Shown: positions 7,758 to 16,931 of the stretch, piece by piece
Layout of the letters: every line of letters starts with the position of its first letter
Numbering within the stretch: position 1 is the stretch's first letter
Assembly (NCBI GenBank): GCA_046295455.1
Contig: JBKBNI010000007.1
Location: 1-64,000, forward strand
Reading direction: 5' to 3'
DNA: 64,000 nt
Source of the DNA: Thermaurantimonas sp046295455
GTDB lineage: Bacteria; Bacteroidota; Bacteroidia; Flavobacteriales; Schleiferiaceae
Notes under the pieces: model-generated
What the model was told of the DNA's origin: nothing
Seen by the model: the letters and a program-made list of their open reading frames with translations, nothing else
Database searches by the model: none
Translations under genes and position numbers: made by a program

Positions 7758-8951
7758 TCAATCTGTTAGTTGTTCTACGGCATAGTGTATCCTCGCAATG
7801 GCCTCAATGAGGTCTTCTTCCGAGGCCGCGTAAGAAATGCGCACGCATGTGTCTGCGCCAAAAGCGTCTCCGGTCACCAGACTTACATGGGCATGATTGA
7901 GGAAATACATGCATAGGTCTTCCGCGGTATTTATCACCGTATTTTTAAATCGCTTGCCGAGCAGACCTGACACATCGGGAAATACATAAAAAGCCCCTTT
8001 GGGCACATTGACCTGGAATCCCGGTACTTTTTCCAGCAAGTCGAGTACAATGTCTCTTCTGCGCCGGAAAGCTTGTTTCATATAGCTTATTTCGGATGGA
8101 TCTGCCTCAAGTGCTGTGATGGCAGCCCGTTGGCTGATGGTGCAGGTACCACTGGTATACTGGCCTTGATACTTATCGCACGCCTGAGCGATTTCTCTGG
8201 GTGCGCCGATGAATCCTATTCGCCAGCCCGTCATAGCAAATCCCTTGGAGAGGCCGTTGACAGTAATGACGCGATCGCGGATCCCTTCAAAACCGGCCAG
8301 ACTTACGTGCTTTTCGTCAAAAATGATGTGTTCATAGATTTCGTCAGAGATGGCATAGACATGAGTGTTCTTTCGAAGGATGTCAGCGATGATCTGCAGC
8401 TCCGCGTAGGTGAATACAGACCCCGTAGGATTGCATGGAGAGCTGAAGAGCAGGAGTTTTGTTTTGGGAGTGATGGCGCGTTCCAGTTGTTCACGGGTGG
8501 GCTTGTAGTCTTGGTCCACACCGGCCGGCACAATCACGGGCACACCTCCGGACAGCTGAACCATTGCTGTGTAGGACACCCAATAGGGAGCCAATATGAC
8601 CACTTCATCCCCGGGATTCACCAGACACATGATTACATTGATCAGGCTCTGCTTGGCACCGGTGCTCACTACGATTTCGTCAGCCGAATAGATGAGTCCA
8701 TTGTCGCGTTTAAATTTTTTGGAGATGGCCTCTCTTAGCTCCTGATACCCGGATACAGGCGAATAGTGTGAAAAATTATCGTCAATTGCGCGTTTGGCAG
8801 CCTCCTTTATAAATTCCGGTGTGTGGAAGTCAGGCTCGCCAAGGCTCAGATTTATGACCTGAATGCCCTTGGCCTTCAGCTCACGGCTCTTGCGTGCCAT
8901 TGCCAAGGTTTGGCTCTCGTGTAGACTGAGGATACGGTCGGATAGGATCAT
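7758..8951 (-). CDS. Class I/II PLP aminotransferase, aspartate aminotransferase type
   Basis: A 397-residue fold-type I aminotransferase. It shows the N-terminal INLSLGEPDFHTP, the substrate and PLP contacts SSPCNPTGSVF and AISDEIYEH, and the lysine loop NGLSKGFAMTGWRIGF whose K forms the Schiff base. The C-terminal arginine region CVRISYAASEEDL contacts the substrate carboxylate. It is probably an aspartate or broad-specificity amino acid aminotransferase (the subgroup Ib AspC of many Bacteroidota). First gene of an operon with DUF4254 and GT9, which gives no obvious functional link. ATG start, with a -7 box 30 bases upstream. Confidence 0.93.
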   Translation of the reverse strand: MILSDRILSLHESQTLAMARKSRELKAKGIQVINLSLGEPDFHTPEFIKEAAKRAIDDNFSHYSPVSGYQELREAISKKFKRDNGLIYSADEIVVSTGAKQSLINVIMCLVNPGDEVVILAPYWVSYTAMVQLSGGVPVIVPAGVDQDYKPTREQLERAITPKTKLLLFSSPCNPTGSVFTYAELQIIADILRKNTHVYAISDEIYEHIIFDEKHVSLAGFEGIRDRVITVNGLSKGFAMTGWRIGFIGAPREIAQACDKYQGQYTSGTCTISQRAAITALEADPSEISYMKQAFRRRRDIVLDLLEKVPGFQVNVPKGAFYVFPDVSGLLGKRFKNTVINTAEDLCMYFLNHAHVSLVTGDAFGADTCVRISYAASEEDLIEAIARIHYAVEQLTD

Positions 8952-8980
8952 ACAACAGGATTATGCTAATGTCGGGGGTG

Positions 8981-8988
8981 CAAACATA
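8981..8988 (-). promoter_or_regulatory. Candidate -7 element for the aminotransferase operon
   Basis: TATGTTTG on the minus strand, 29 bases before the ATG. It matches TAnnTTTG, but no TTG lies at the expected 19-21 bases upstream, so only the -7 half is supported. Confidence 0.4.
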
Positions 8989-9039
8989 TTGTATCGCTTT
9001 AATTTTATTGCTACTACTTTTCAACGCCTTCGGAAGCAG

Positions 9040-11703
9040 CTATCTGAATAATGTCACATTCCCTTTGTAGTTCGTGATGACCGGTTCGTCTTCAGAATCC
9101 ATTTGTACTGACAGGACGTAGAAATACGTGCCTTCTGCACAAGGCTGTCCGCTGTACTGGTCTGTGCCGTCCCATCCTCTTTCCGAAAATGCCAGAGCAT
9201 CCGACTGATAGACCATTTGTCCCCACCGATTGTAGATGGTTATAGTGCCTCCCAACACATCCGACCATCGGATCGGAAGCAGGATGTCATTTTGACCATC
9301 TCCGTTGGGAGTAAATACATTTGGCATCTTGATATCCGGGCATGGCGGGAGGCAAATGTCTGAAGAGAAACGACTTTCTTTCATCGGCATCTGGGGATCC
9401 GCTGGATTCACCGTGACCACACTTACAGCATAGCAGCCTGCAAGAGACATATTTTCAAGGATAAACGGAAGTTCTGTAATGCCGCTGACCGACGGTGACT
9501 CCGGATATGGGTCTGAACTTTTTCTTTTGTAATACAGATTGTAGTGAATGACGGTCAGATCTGCAGGACAGCTTCCGGTATCTGTGAGGTTAAAGCTAAA
9601 CGACAAAAATTTATCCTCACATCTGTACTCATACATCACTTCAGGTGGGCAGGGCAGGGCGGTATCTGCCGGTGTCGAGCACACCTTCTGAGACCGGTTG
9701 GAGAGCCCCCCTGGCATATTAGCCCCTGAGAATGATCCGATGGTTTTGATGTAGTAGCAGTAGGTTTCGCCATTTTGCAGACCCGTATCAAGGAAGGTTG
9801 CCCCCGTGGTAAAACCGATTGAATCAAATGTCGGTGCCCCCGGCAGACGGCGGTACACCACCATCGTATCATTTTGCCACGGACCATCATATAGGTATGA
9901 GAGCCGGAGGGCTCTGTTTGATGGGGTCAGTTGCAGAAAAGGCTGTGTAGCAGGATAGGCTCTCGCTACAACAGATTGCGCATTACCGGCGAGAAAATCA
10001 ACGCGATATCTGTAGATCTCGGCCTCCGTGTTGAGCATTGAATCTGTATAAGCCGTATCCGCTATAGAATTAAAACCTGCAATCACCTGAAAATTCGTTC
10101 CCTCGATGCTGGTAGCCCTCAGAAGTTGGTATCCGTATGGCGGAGGATAAAGGGTGCTGTCCATGTCCAGTGGGCGAATCCACTGTACATTGATTTTCCC
10201 GCTTGTAGTGGAGGTCTCCTCCACATCTGCCAGTGTCATCACAGGTGCAGTACGCGCCACTTCACTACAGGTCTCATCAGAGACGACGCTTTCTGCACCG
10301 TTTTCAAATTCGGCAACGATTCGGTAGCAATATTTAACTCCCACTTTGGGTATGACAGAGTCTGTAAAACCCGTAGAGAAACCTCCCTCCGCGTGTCCTA
10401 TCAGGGTAAATCCGGCTGATTCGGGAATACCGGTTTCACAAGAGTCAGGCACAAAACCAGAAGAACCTTCTCTGCGATATATTAAAAATCGTCTAACCTC
10501 ATCTGCGCATAGATAGGGGGACCATGTCAGTTCGATCTTTTGCACCGACCCGATGGCCTGGAGATTCAAAGGGGGAGGACCTATCACCAGTATTTCGGTG
10601 GTCATATAGCTCGACAGGGGATTTTCAAATGGATTGGCTGGCTGGTCTACCGCTCTGAAAAAGACTTGATACCTCTGCGGACGAACATGATTGCATGCAG
10701 TTGTCCATTGAAAAGTTCTGGTTACAGAGCCTGTATTGACAGGAGCTCCTTGCAGCACGGCAGAGGGAGGCAGTAAAAAGGGCCCTCCGGTAGCGGTAAG
10801 TGTCACATTTCGATTGTCAGGGTCAATGGCCGTAACAGGAAAGGTTAGAGTTTGCCCGGCAATCACACAGAAAGGCCCCACTGGAGGTATCACAGGAGGC
10901 TGATTGGAACATGTGCCTACGGTAATTTGCAGATCTCGGGTCACCATGCCAATCAGAGCGTATTGGCCTGATGGTGTTTTACGAAATTCAGAGATGAGAA
11001 TAGCAAAATTGTATTGACCCAGGTTTTTAGGAAGATTCCATTCAAAATCGCCGGTCACAGGGTCAATGCTCACAGGGTCTTGTACCAGATTGGGGGCGTA
11101 GGTGGTCTGAAATTCTACCCCACCGGAACCTCTGCAATTGACCAGTGTGTAGGCTACAGAATCCCCGTCAATATCAAATACTCCCGGATTGTGAATAAAG
11201 GGTTGATTCAAACATGCATCATCTATAGGAGGATTAAGGAGTGAGACCGAATTGTTTGGCCCTAGTATTGGATTGATGATCAATGTGGTCTGTATGTAAA
11301 ACGGCACTGAAATGCTTCCTGGAATATTGCTTACACCTCCATTTCTGTTTGGGTCTTCCATGCTGATTACATATATACCCGCTGAAGGATATGTATGTGT
11401 ACCGCGATAGATATTCATTTTTACATCGTTGGCATTGACCAGGCTGACTCCCATTCCCACACTTGGACCACAGGCCAGATTTGTGGGGCCATTGATTCGA
11501 TTGAGCACTGCAGTGGTATTGTCCCCCCAGGAGACAGTCAGGCTACATCGGTCAGCTGCAGTGCTTGATTCCTTTGTGTATGTGGTGATGGTGATTTCAT
11601 ACGTAAGACCTGACAAATGTCTGTATGTGATCTCCCCGGCGCGATTGTGTGTGGCTTTCACAAGCGCGCTCGTAAACAGAAAACACGCAATATATTTTAA
11701 CAT
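9040..11703 (-). CDS. Large secreted protein with T9SS type B sorting domain
   Basis: An 887-residue exported protein. A signal peptide is followed by an N-terminal region opening THNRAGEITYRHLSG, typical of Bacteroidota surface proteins with PKD- or cadherin-like folds (DIDGDSVAY, AIDPDNRNVTL motifs). Fibronectin type III-like repeats occupy roughly residues 370-680. The last 85 residues are a gliding-motility-associated C-terminal domain (PNVFTPNGDGQNDIL, YNRWGQMVYQS, GWDGT, GTYFYVL), the type B signal for type IX secretion. The protein is therefore expected at the cell surface or released. No catalytic motif is visible; adhesin or structural roles are possible. Monocistronic by spacing. 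Confidence 0.9.
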   Translation of the reverse strand: MLKYIACFLFTSALVKATHNRAGEITYRHLSGLTYEITITTYTKESSTAADRCSLTVSWGDNTTAVLNRINGPTNLACGPSVGMGVSLVNANDVKMNIYRGTHTYPSAGIYVISMEDPNRNGGVSNIPGSISVPFYIQTTLIINPILGPNNSVSLLNPPIDDACLNQPFIHNPGVFDIDGDSVAYTLVNCRGSGGVEFQTTYAPNLVQDPVSIDPVTGDFEWNLPKNLGQYNFAILISEFRKTPSGQYALIGMVTRDLQITVGTCSNQPPVIPPVGPFCVIAGQTLTFPVTAIDPDNRNVTLTATGGPFLLPPSAVLQGAPVNTGSVTRTFQWTTACNHVRPQRYQVFFRAVDQPANPFENPLSSYMTTEILVIGPPPLNLQAIGSVQKIELTWSPYLCADEVRRFLIYRREGSSGFVPDSCETGIPESAGFTLIGHAEGGFSTGFTDSVIPKVGVKYCYRIVAEFENGAESVVSDETCSEVARTAPVMTLADVEETSTTSGKINVQWIRPLDMDSTLYPPPYGYQLLRATSIEGTNFQVIAGFNSIADTAYTDSMLNTEAEIYRYRVDFLAGNAQSVVARAYPATQPFLQLTPSNRALRLSYLYDGPWQNDTMVVYRRLPGAPTFDSIGFTTGATFLDTGLQNGETYCYYIKTIGSFSGANMPGGLSNRSQKVCSTPADTALPCPPEVMYEYRCEDKFLSFSFNLTDTGSCPADLTVIHYNLYYKRKSSDPYPESPSVSGITELPFILENMSLAGCYAVSVVTVNPADPQMPMKESRFSSDICLPPCPDIKMPNVFTPNGDGQNDILLPIRWSDVLGGTITIYNRWGQMVYQSDALAFSERGWDGTDQYSGQPCAEGTYFYVLSVQMDSEDEPVITNYKGNVTLFR

Positions 11704-11851
11704 CTGTCTTCTTTAATGCTACTAAAATAAATAATACAGACCGAGTAATGTTTTAATTTTTTATGTATTGCTGGTTCATCTGTGGCCAAAAGAGAAAAAA
11801 GAAGGTCTAATTCAATCGGATTTGATTCAGAGAGCGCTCCTTGTGAGTTAA

Positions 11852-13234
11852 CTACAGGGTATAGTTGACTATTAAATTGTAATTAGACATCATCACCCTG
11901 TTGAATACATACTTTAGCTCATCGTAGGTCTCACCGGCAAGGCCTTTGTAAACGTAAAGCGCCTGAAGGCTGAGTCCTTTGAAATATCCGTCAAAGGAAT
12001 AATTAAAAAAGAGGTTTAACTGATTGTAGGAGGGCAATCCATATTTGTTTTGTCTGAAATTCAATACGTCAGGTGTTTGAAAGTATCCTACGGCGGCTCC
12101 TGTACGCATTCTTTGATGGATCTGCAATTCACTTTTGACGGTGAAGGCGTGGGTATTGGCAGTGCCCTCGTTTCTCTCGCGGGCCATAAAGGTGTAAAAT
12201 GGCTCGATTCCCCATTCTCGGGGAAATACAAACCGGTCCTGGTCAAAGATGTGGGTGTAGTTGAATGTGACTTGCAGTCTGTCAGCCCAAAGACCTATTC
12301 TTGAACTGATAAAACCCGACTGGTGATTAGGAAGGGTAAAGGCCTTCGACGGATTGGAATTTCCACCATTTCCGCTGCCGGTATAATACCCATACTGGAC
12401 GCCGGATATGATGCCTGAATGGGTGCTGCAAATCGGTTGTAAGAAATCAATCTGTGTGAAGTGGAGGTTAAAAACATTGTCTGTATGGTAATACCAATAA
12501 TTGATCTTCAATTGATCAATGGGTTTAAGAAGAATGTTTCCAATCAATACAAAGTCACTTTTGATTGAATTTTTGTATCCGGAGGGAGTACCATCGGGAT
12601 TTACACCTACGGGATATACTCCCATGCTTTTTCCCACTGTAAACCAGTTTACCGAAGATCTTGGACTCATGCCATAGATCAATCCGGCTCTGACCTCGTA
12701 CCATCGGGACTCCCTGATATCAATCCAAAGCCCGTCCTGGAGAGAGGGTCGCATGCGTCCATCCTGAGGATTTATAAAGGGTGTAAGCAGATTCTGACGG
12801 CCAAGTGTAAGGGATGTTTTGCGGAACCTGTATTTTACAAACAGACTTTCCAGTCGCTCCAGATTGTTGCGGTTGTAAGGGTCTTGCATATCAAAGTTTC
12901 CCAATTCGTATCGGCTGCGTCCTTTCCCGAGAGAATCGATAGCACCGAGATCATTTGACAGAACATTGAACAGAAAGAAACCGCTGAAGCCGACGCTTAT
13001 GCCTTTAAATTCAGGGGTCTGATATCCAATGCCTGCCCCAATCGCCAGGGAGTAATAATCTGTAAGCTGGCCATAGTTGTCAGTAGCCATGAAGTAGTTG
13101 CGCATGTGGCCGGTCACCTTGCCTTTTTTGAGAAAATCCTGAAGGGTGGGCCGTATTGTGTCCGGCACACCTCCTCTCAGCGGCATAATCCAAGCGTGTA
13201 CAGTAACAGCCAGTACTGTCAGTATCCTCCTCAT
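11852..13234 (-). CDS. OprD-like outer-membrane porin
   Basis: A 460-residue predicted outer-membrane beta-barrel with an N-terminal signal peptide and alternating strands to the end (SNYNLIVNYTL). Internal features typical of OprD-type porins include SLTLGRQNLLTPFINPQDGR and AGLIYGMSPRSS. It probably forms a substrate-selective channel for small molecules. It starts 21 bases after the stop of the 5'-nucleotidase-family gene on the same strand, so the two are likely co-transcribed; the periplasmic protein may handle what the porin lets in. The substrate is unknown. Confidence 0.72.
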   Translation of the reverse strand: MRRILTVLAVTVHAWIMPLRGGVPDTIRPTLQDFLKKGKVTGHMRNYFMATDNYGQLTDYYSLAIGAGIGYQTPEFKGISVGFSGFFLFNVLSNDLGAIDSLGKGRSRYELGNFDMQDPYNRNNLERLESLFVKYRFRKTSLTLGRQNLLTPFINPQDGRMRPSLQDGLWIDIRESRWYEVRAGLIYGMSPRSSVNWFTVGKSMGVYPVGVNPDGTPSGYKNSIKSDFVLIGNILLKPIDQLKINYWYYHTDNVFNLHFTQIDFLQPICSTHSGIISGVQYGYYTGSGNGGNSNPSKAFTLPNHQSGFISSRIGLWADRLQVTFNYTHIFDQDRFVFPREWGIEPFYTFMARERNEGTANTHAFTVKSELQIHQRMRTGAAVGYFQTPDVLNFRQNKYGLPSYNQLNLFFNYSFDGYFKGLSLQALYVYKGLAGETYDELKYVFNRVMMSNYNLIVNYTL

Positions 13235-13255
13235 TCGCAGAAAAAGTTGAGAAGT

Positions 13256-14965
13256 TCAGGTGAATTGGTAGTCTACTCCATGCACCTGGGTGAGTAGCTC
13301 GGCGGGAGCATCCAGTGCTATGGCATTGCCTTTTGGAGTAGGAGTGACCGGCGAGTTGGCCTTCAGGTACTCCCGGATCATTTGATGAAGAGTGAAGTCT
13401 AAGTTTCTTGGATTCCTAACCCCTGACAGGCGGCAAAGGACGTCCTGCGGGTCTCCTTCGCGCTCGCATGCGGCTATGGAATAGGTCTTTTCCGGATCTA
13501 TCGGCTTACCCCCAACGGTGAGCTCCTCAACACGACTGCCAAAGGGTGCAAACGCCCGGAATCTGACCTTCATACCGTCAAATTTTACAACCCAGCCTCC
13601 GAATCTCTCCTTTGCTCTATCGGCAAATACATTGTGCAGTTCTTTTTCAATCCAGTTTTGCAGCTGCCAGCCGGTCACGGTGCCTGTGCGCACCACGCTA
13701 TCTACTGGCAGCATATCATAGAGATATGCACTTGTGATGGGCACGTGTCCGGTGTGGTCTCTTTGTACACGGGGAGGACAGAATCTGAATCCATTGGACA
13801 GTACAATATCTGTATCCGGCATTTTCCATCGCATGGCATCGAGGATCATGGTATCAATGGTATTTTCAATCACAAAATACCTATACAGGGGTAGGGTGCT
13901 GTAGCCTATTATATTTTTCAGATCGTCCAGAAAAGGTCTTTCACTTTCGTCTATTATGCGCTGAACCTCTCGGTCAGCCTTAATTTTGTGGGTGTAGACT
14001 TCTTCAAGTTTGTAGATCTCGTCCACGATTTGGCCATTTTCGACGATCAACTGGAGCCTTCCGACGAAAGAACCGAAGGCTCCGGGCTCCACTACCTTGG
14101 AATACTTGCATATAATCGGCTTGCGAACCCGCTCATGGGTGTCGCCTCCAAATATTATATTTACTCCTTCACATGCCGGCTGGTTGGCCAGATGAATCTG
14201 CTGCGACAGTCCCAAATGCGCCAGAATAATGATATAGGCACATTTTTCCTGCTCTCTTAGTACTCTGACGTAGTGAGCCAGGTTCTCTTCCGGATCGGTA
14301 TACATGATTCCCCGACTGTAAGCCGGCGACTGGCGTTTTGGTACCAATGGGTCGGTATATCCCAAAAAGCCGATTTTGATACCGGCTACGTGCCAGATGT
14401 AATAGGGTTGAAAGATCAATTCACCCCTGCGTCCATCACCAAGGTCATGGTACATGTTGGCACATACCTTGGGAGCATTGAGCGAACCCATTAGGTCCTG
14501 CATGGCTTCCTTGTAATAGACTACTTCCCAATTTCCGGGCAGGAAGAGATCGTACTTCAGAGCGTTTAATATTGGTACGAGTGCTTTGCCGGTGGTTTTG
14601 ACCGATAGCTCGCTGCCTTGAAACATGTCTCCCGTATCTACGATAAAGGTGTTGCTGTATCGCTTTCGCTCTTGCTTAAACAAGGTGGCCAATTGGGCAT
14701 AACTGCCGCATTGCCTGAAAACGGCCTGATTGTTTTCCCAGAAAAGTTCATCATGAGGCAGCACCTGGCAGTGTACGTCTGTGGTTTGTAATATGTTGAT
14801 AATTGTTTTTTTTGATTGTGCATTTCCACCGTTTTCGAGAAGTTCAGTAGGTGAGCCTTCGCCATCAGAGGCCAGCAGGGTGTTGTACAGTCCACTTCCT
14901 AAACCTATTCCCGCAAGGCCCAATTTTTTTAGAAAACTCCTCCTTTTGCTTTTATCGGTATACAT
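13256..14965 (-). CDS. 5'-nucleotidase/SoxB-family metallophosphoesterase, atypical active site
   Basis: A 569-residue protein of the UshA/SoxB family: N-terminal calcineurin-like phosphoesterase (about 55-340) and C-terminal 5'-nucleotidase domain (about 360-540). The start KSKRRSFLKKLGLAG looks like a twin-arginine signal, so it is probably exported folded. Metal ligands seen: D63 and H65 (TTDVH), D113 (DTGDMFQG), N145, H250 (LAHLG), H277. Two residues depart from UshA-type enzymes: the GNHE motif is GNWE (W146 replaces the catalytic histidine) and the GGH position is GGDTH (D275). The reaction may therefore not be 5'-nucleotidase activity. As I recall, SoxB also carries Trp near this site, but that is from memory. 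It sits upstream of a porin gene. Confidence 0.85.
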   Translation of the reverse strand: MYTDKSKRRSFLKKLGLAGIGLGSGLYNTLLASDGEGSPTELLENGGNAQSKKTIINILQTTDVHCQVLPHDELFWENNQAVFRQCGSYAQLATLFKQERKRYSNTFIVDTGDMFQGSELSVKTTGKALVPILNALKYDLFLPGNWEVVYYKEAMQDLMGSLNAPKVCANMYHDLGDGRRGELIFQPYYIWHVAGIKIGFLGYTDPLVPKRQSPAYSRGIMYTDPEENLAHYVRVLREQEKCAYIIILAHLGLSQQIHLANQPACEGVNIIFGGDTHERVRKPIICKYSKVVEPGAFGSFVGRLQLIVENGQIVDEIYKLEEVYTHKIKADREVQRIIDESERPFLDDLKNIIGYSTLPLYRYFVIENTIDTMILDAMRWKMPDTDIVLSNGFRFCPPRVQRDHTGHVPITSAYLYDMLPVDSVVRTGTVTGWQLQNWIEKELHNVFADRAKERFGGWVVKFDGMKVRFRAFAPFGSRVEELTVGGKPIDPEKTYSIAACEREGDPQDVLCRLSGVRNPRNLDFTLHQMIREYLKANSPVTPTPKGNAIALDAPAELLTQVHGVDYQFT

Positions 14966-15104
14966 TCTCTAAACAGTTAGATGATTGTTTTTGCAACAAT
15001 ATGTCTTATGGTTCAATATTCCTGTGATTTAGGCTACACAAAGATTGCAATGGATATTGTATACGAAAAAAGTGTGCTCTTGCAGGTGAGAGCATCCCTA
15101 TCGG

Positions 15105-16778
15105 TTATCTAGCATCATACACAATTTGGCCATTTTTAATTGTCATCAGAACTTTTGTCTTCAGAATTTGCTCCGGTGGACATGTTAGCCAGTTTTGATC
15201 CAAGACGGTCAGATCTGCATAAAGACCTGGTTTCAGGTCACCCCGCTTAGATTCCAGAAACATTGCATAGGCAGCCCAATGCGTCATACCCTTCAAGGCG
15301 TCCAGACGGCTGATGGACTGCTCAGCCATAAAACCCTTATCAGGCAGATTTTCTTGATTTTTTCTAAAAGTTGCCGCATAAAAAGTGTAAACAGGAGAAA
15401 TAGCCTCCACGGGAAAATCCGTACCCAATGCGATCATGCCGGCCGCTTCCAGCAGACTCCGGTAGGCGTAGGCAGTGCGAATCCGGTCGCCCAATCTTCG
15501 GGGCGCCCACATCATATCACTGGTAGCATGAGTTGGTTGTACAGATGGAATTATGTTAGGATTCTTGAAATATGGTAAATCCTGAGGATCAACAACCTGG
15601 CAATGTTCGATCCGCCATCGCAGGTCGCGATCTTCATATCCTGACAATAACTGGTCGTATAATTTAAGTATCAATCTGTTGGCACTGTCACCAATGGCGT
15701 GGGTTGCGACCTGCAGCCCATAGGACTTCAACTTGTCAAACTTTGAAAGGAAATATTCCGGCTCTCTGAGCAACAGGCCGTATCGGTCGGGTCTGTCTGA
15801 GTAGGGTCTAAGCAGGCAAGCCCCATAGGAACCCAGAGCTCCATCGCTGTAAAATTTGATTCCCCGCACGGTAAAATCACCTTCTTCGACAGGGCCATTG
15901 ACCAGAAGAGACTCAAAGGTGATATCATCGTCTGAACCTAATGCGTACAGACCAATGCGGAGTTGTCCGGATCGGTATAACCTTCGCAGCCCTTCAATGA
16001 TCTCCCACGACAGGCCTGCATCTGTCAGAGAAGTAATACCGGATGCAAAAAGCTGCTTCTCAGCCTCTTGTAAATATGGAAGTAACTCGTCCACGGAAGG
16101 CGTCGGAGGTGCAGCTAGTGCCATAGCTTTGTCCACAAGTACACCTGTGAATCGCCCGTCCCTATATTCTAGACTTCCACCGGAAATTTTTTCCTTACCG
16201 CTTATTCCGTGAAGACTTGCAGCTTTAGAGTTGATCCACAAGGCATGCCCGTCGATTCGGGTGAGATACACCGGAATGTCGGGAAAGGCTGTATCCAGAT
16301 ATTCCGGCAGGGGCATTTGTCCGTCCTCCCATAGATTCTGATCCCAGCCCCTGCCGGCCAGCCACCTTCCTGGATTTGTTTTATAAAAAGTCTTTAAACG
16401 TTCGACGACTTCCTCAGGAGAGCTACAGCCTCTCAGGTCTGCCGAGGTCATGTTGAGAGCTAATCCGTAGAAGTGTGCGTGTGCATCGATCAGTCCAGGT
16501 ATCACAGTTGCATTTTTCAAATCAATAGATTGATCGGTATTCCAAACCTTTATCAGATCGTTATAAAATCCTATTGCGGCAATGGTATCCTCTGCCAGAA
16601 GTATGCAGTCGCCTGCCAGCTGGCCTTCTGCCCCTATCAGCTGGGCGTTGATGAATACAAGGTCAGCATGCATTTTTCTTTTACAAGACATTAAAATTGT
16701 AAGCATTAATAAGACTGCTAATGCTTTGGGCAGCGCATTACCAAAAAAAAGTATCTTATTGTCTGACAAAGTTTGCAT
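15105..16778 (-). CDS. YtcJ-type amidohydrolase, predicted lipoprotein
   Basis: A 557-residue metal-dependent hydrolase of the amidohydrolase superfamily (YtcJ-like). The N-terminus has a hydrophobic stretch ending LTILMSC, a lipobox, so it is probably anchored in an envelope membrane. Motifs: GLIDAHAHFYG (the HxH metal site), RGWDQNLW, IKFYSDGALGS, THAIGD, RIEHCQ, and LGTDFPVEAISP (metal-binding aspartate). Family members cleave C-N bonds in amides or ureas, usually of unknown identity. Single-gene unit by spacing; divergent from the S46 peptidase. Confidence 0.87.
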   Translation of the reverse strand: MQTLSDNKILFFGNALPKALAVLLMLTILMSCKRKMHADLVFINAQLIGAEGQLAGDCILLAEDTIAAIGFYNDLIKVWNTDQSIDLKNATVIPGLIDAHAHFYGLALNMTSADLRGCSSPEEVVERLKTFYKTNPGRWLAGRGWDQNLWEDGQMPLPEYLDTAFPDIPVYLTRIDGHALWINSKAASLHGISGKEKISGGSLEYRDGRFTGVLVDKAMALAAPPTPSVDELLPYLQEAEKQLFASGITSLTDAGLSWEIIEGLRRLYRSGQLRIGLYALGSDDDITFESLLVNGPVEEGDFTVRGIKFYSDGALGSYGACLLRPYSDRPDRYGLLLREPEYFLSKFDKLKSYGLQVATHAIGDSANRLILKLYDQLLSGYEDRDLRWRIEHCQVVDPQDLPYFKNPNIIPSVQPTHATSDMMWAPRRLGDRIRTAYAYRSLLEAAGMIALGTDFPVEAISPVYTFYAATFRKNQENLPDKGFMAEQSISRLDALKGMTHWAAYAMFLESKRGDLKPGLYADLTVLDQNWLTCPPEQILKTKVLMTIKNGQIVYDAR

Positions 16779-16931
16779 AGATTTTATTGGTATAATTTTA
16801 TTAAAACCGCAAAATAAATAGTTGTCCGAAATACCAATGCCTTTAGCCGAGGATTTGATTCTGATGTCAGATTGCTGTGCTTATCCTCAATTCACAGAAG
16901 TGCATTATAATTGCTACGCAATAATAATGAG

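Noticed and set aside
8073..8738. 221-codon plus-strand frame opposite the aminotransferase gene
   Set aside because: It is the antisense of a firmly identified aminotransferase and resembles no protein family.
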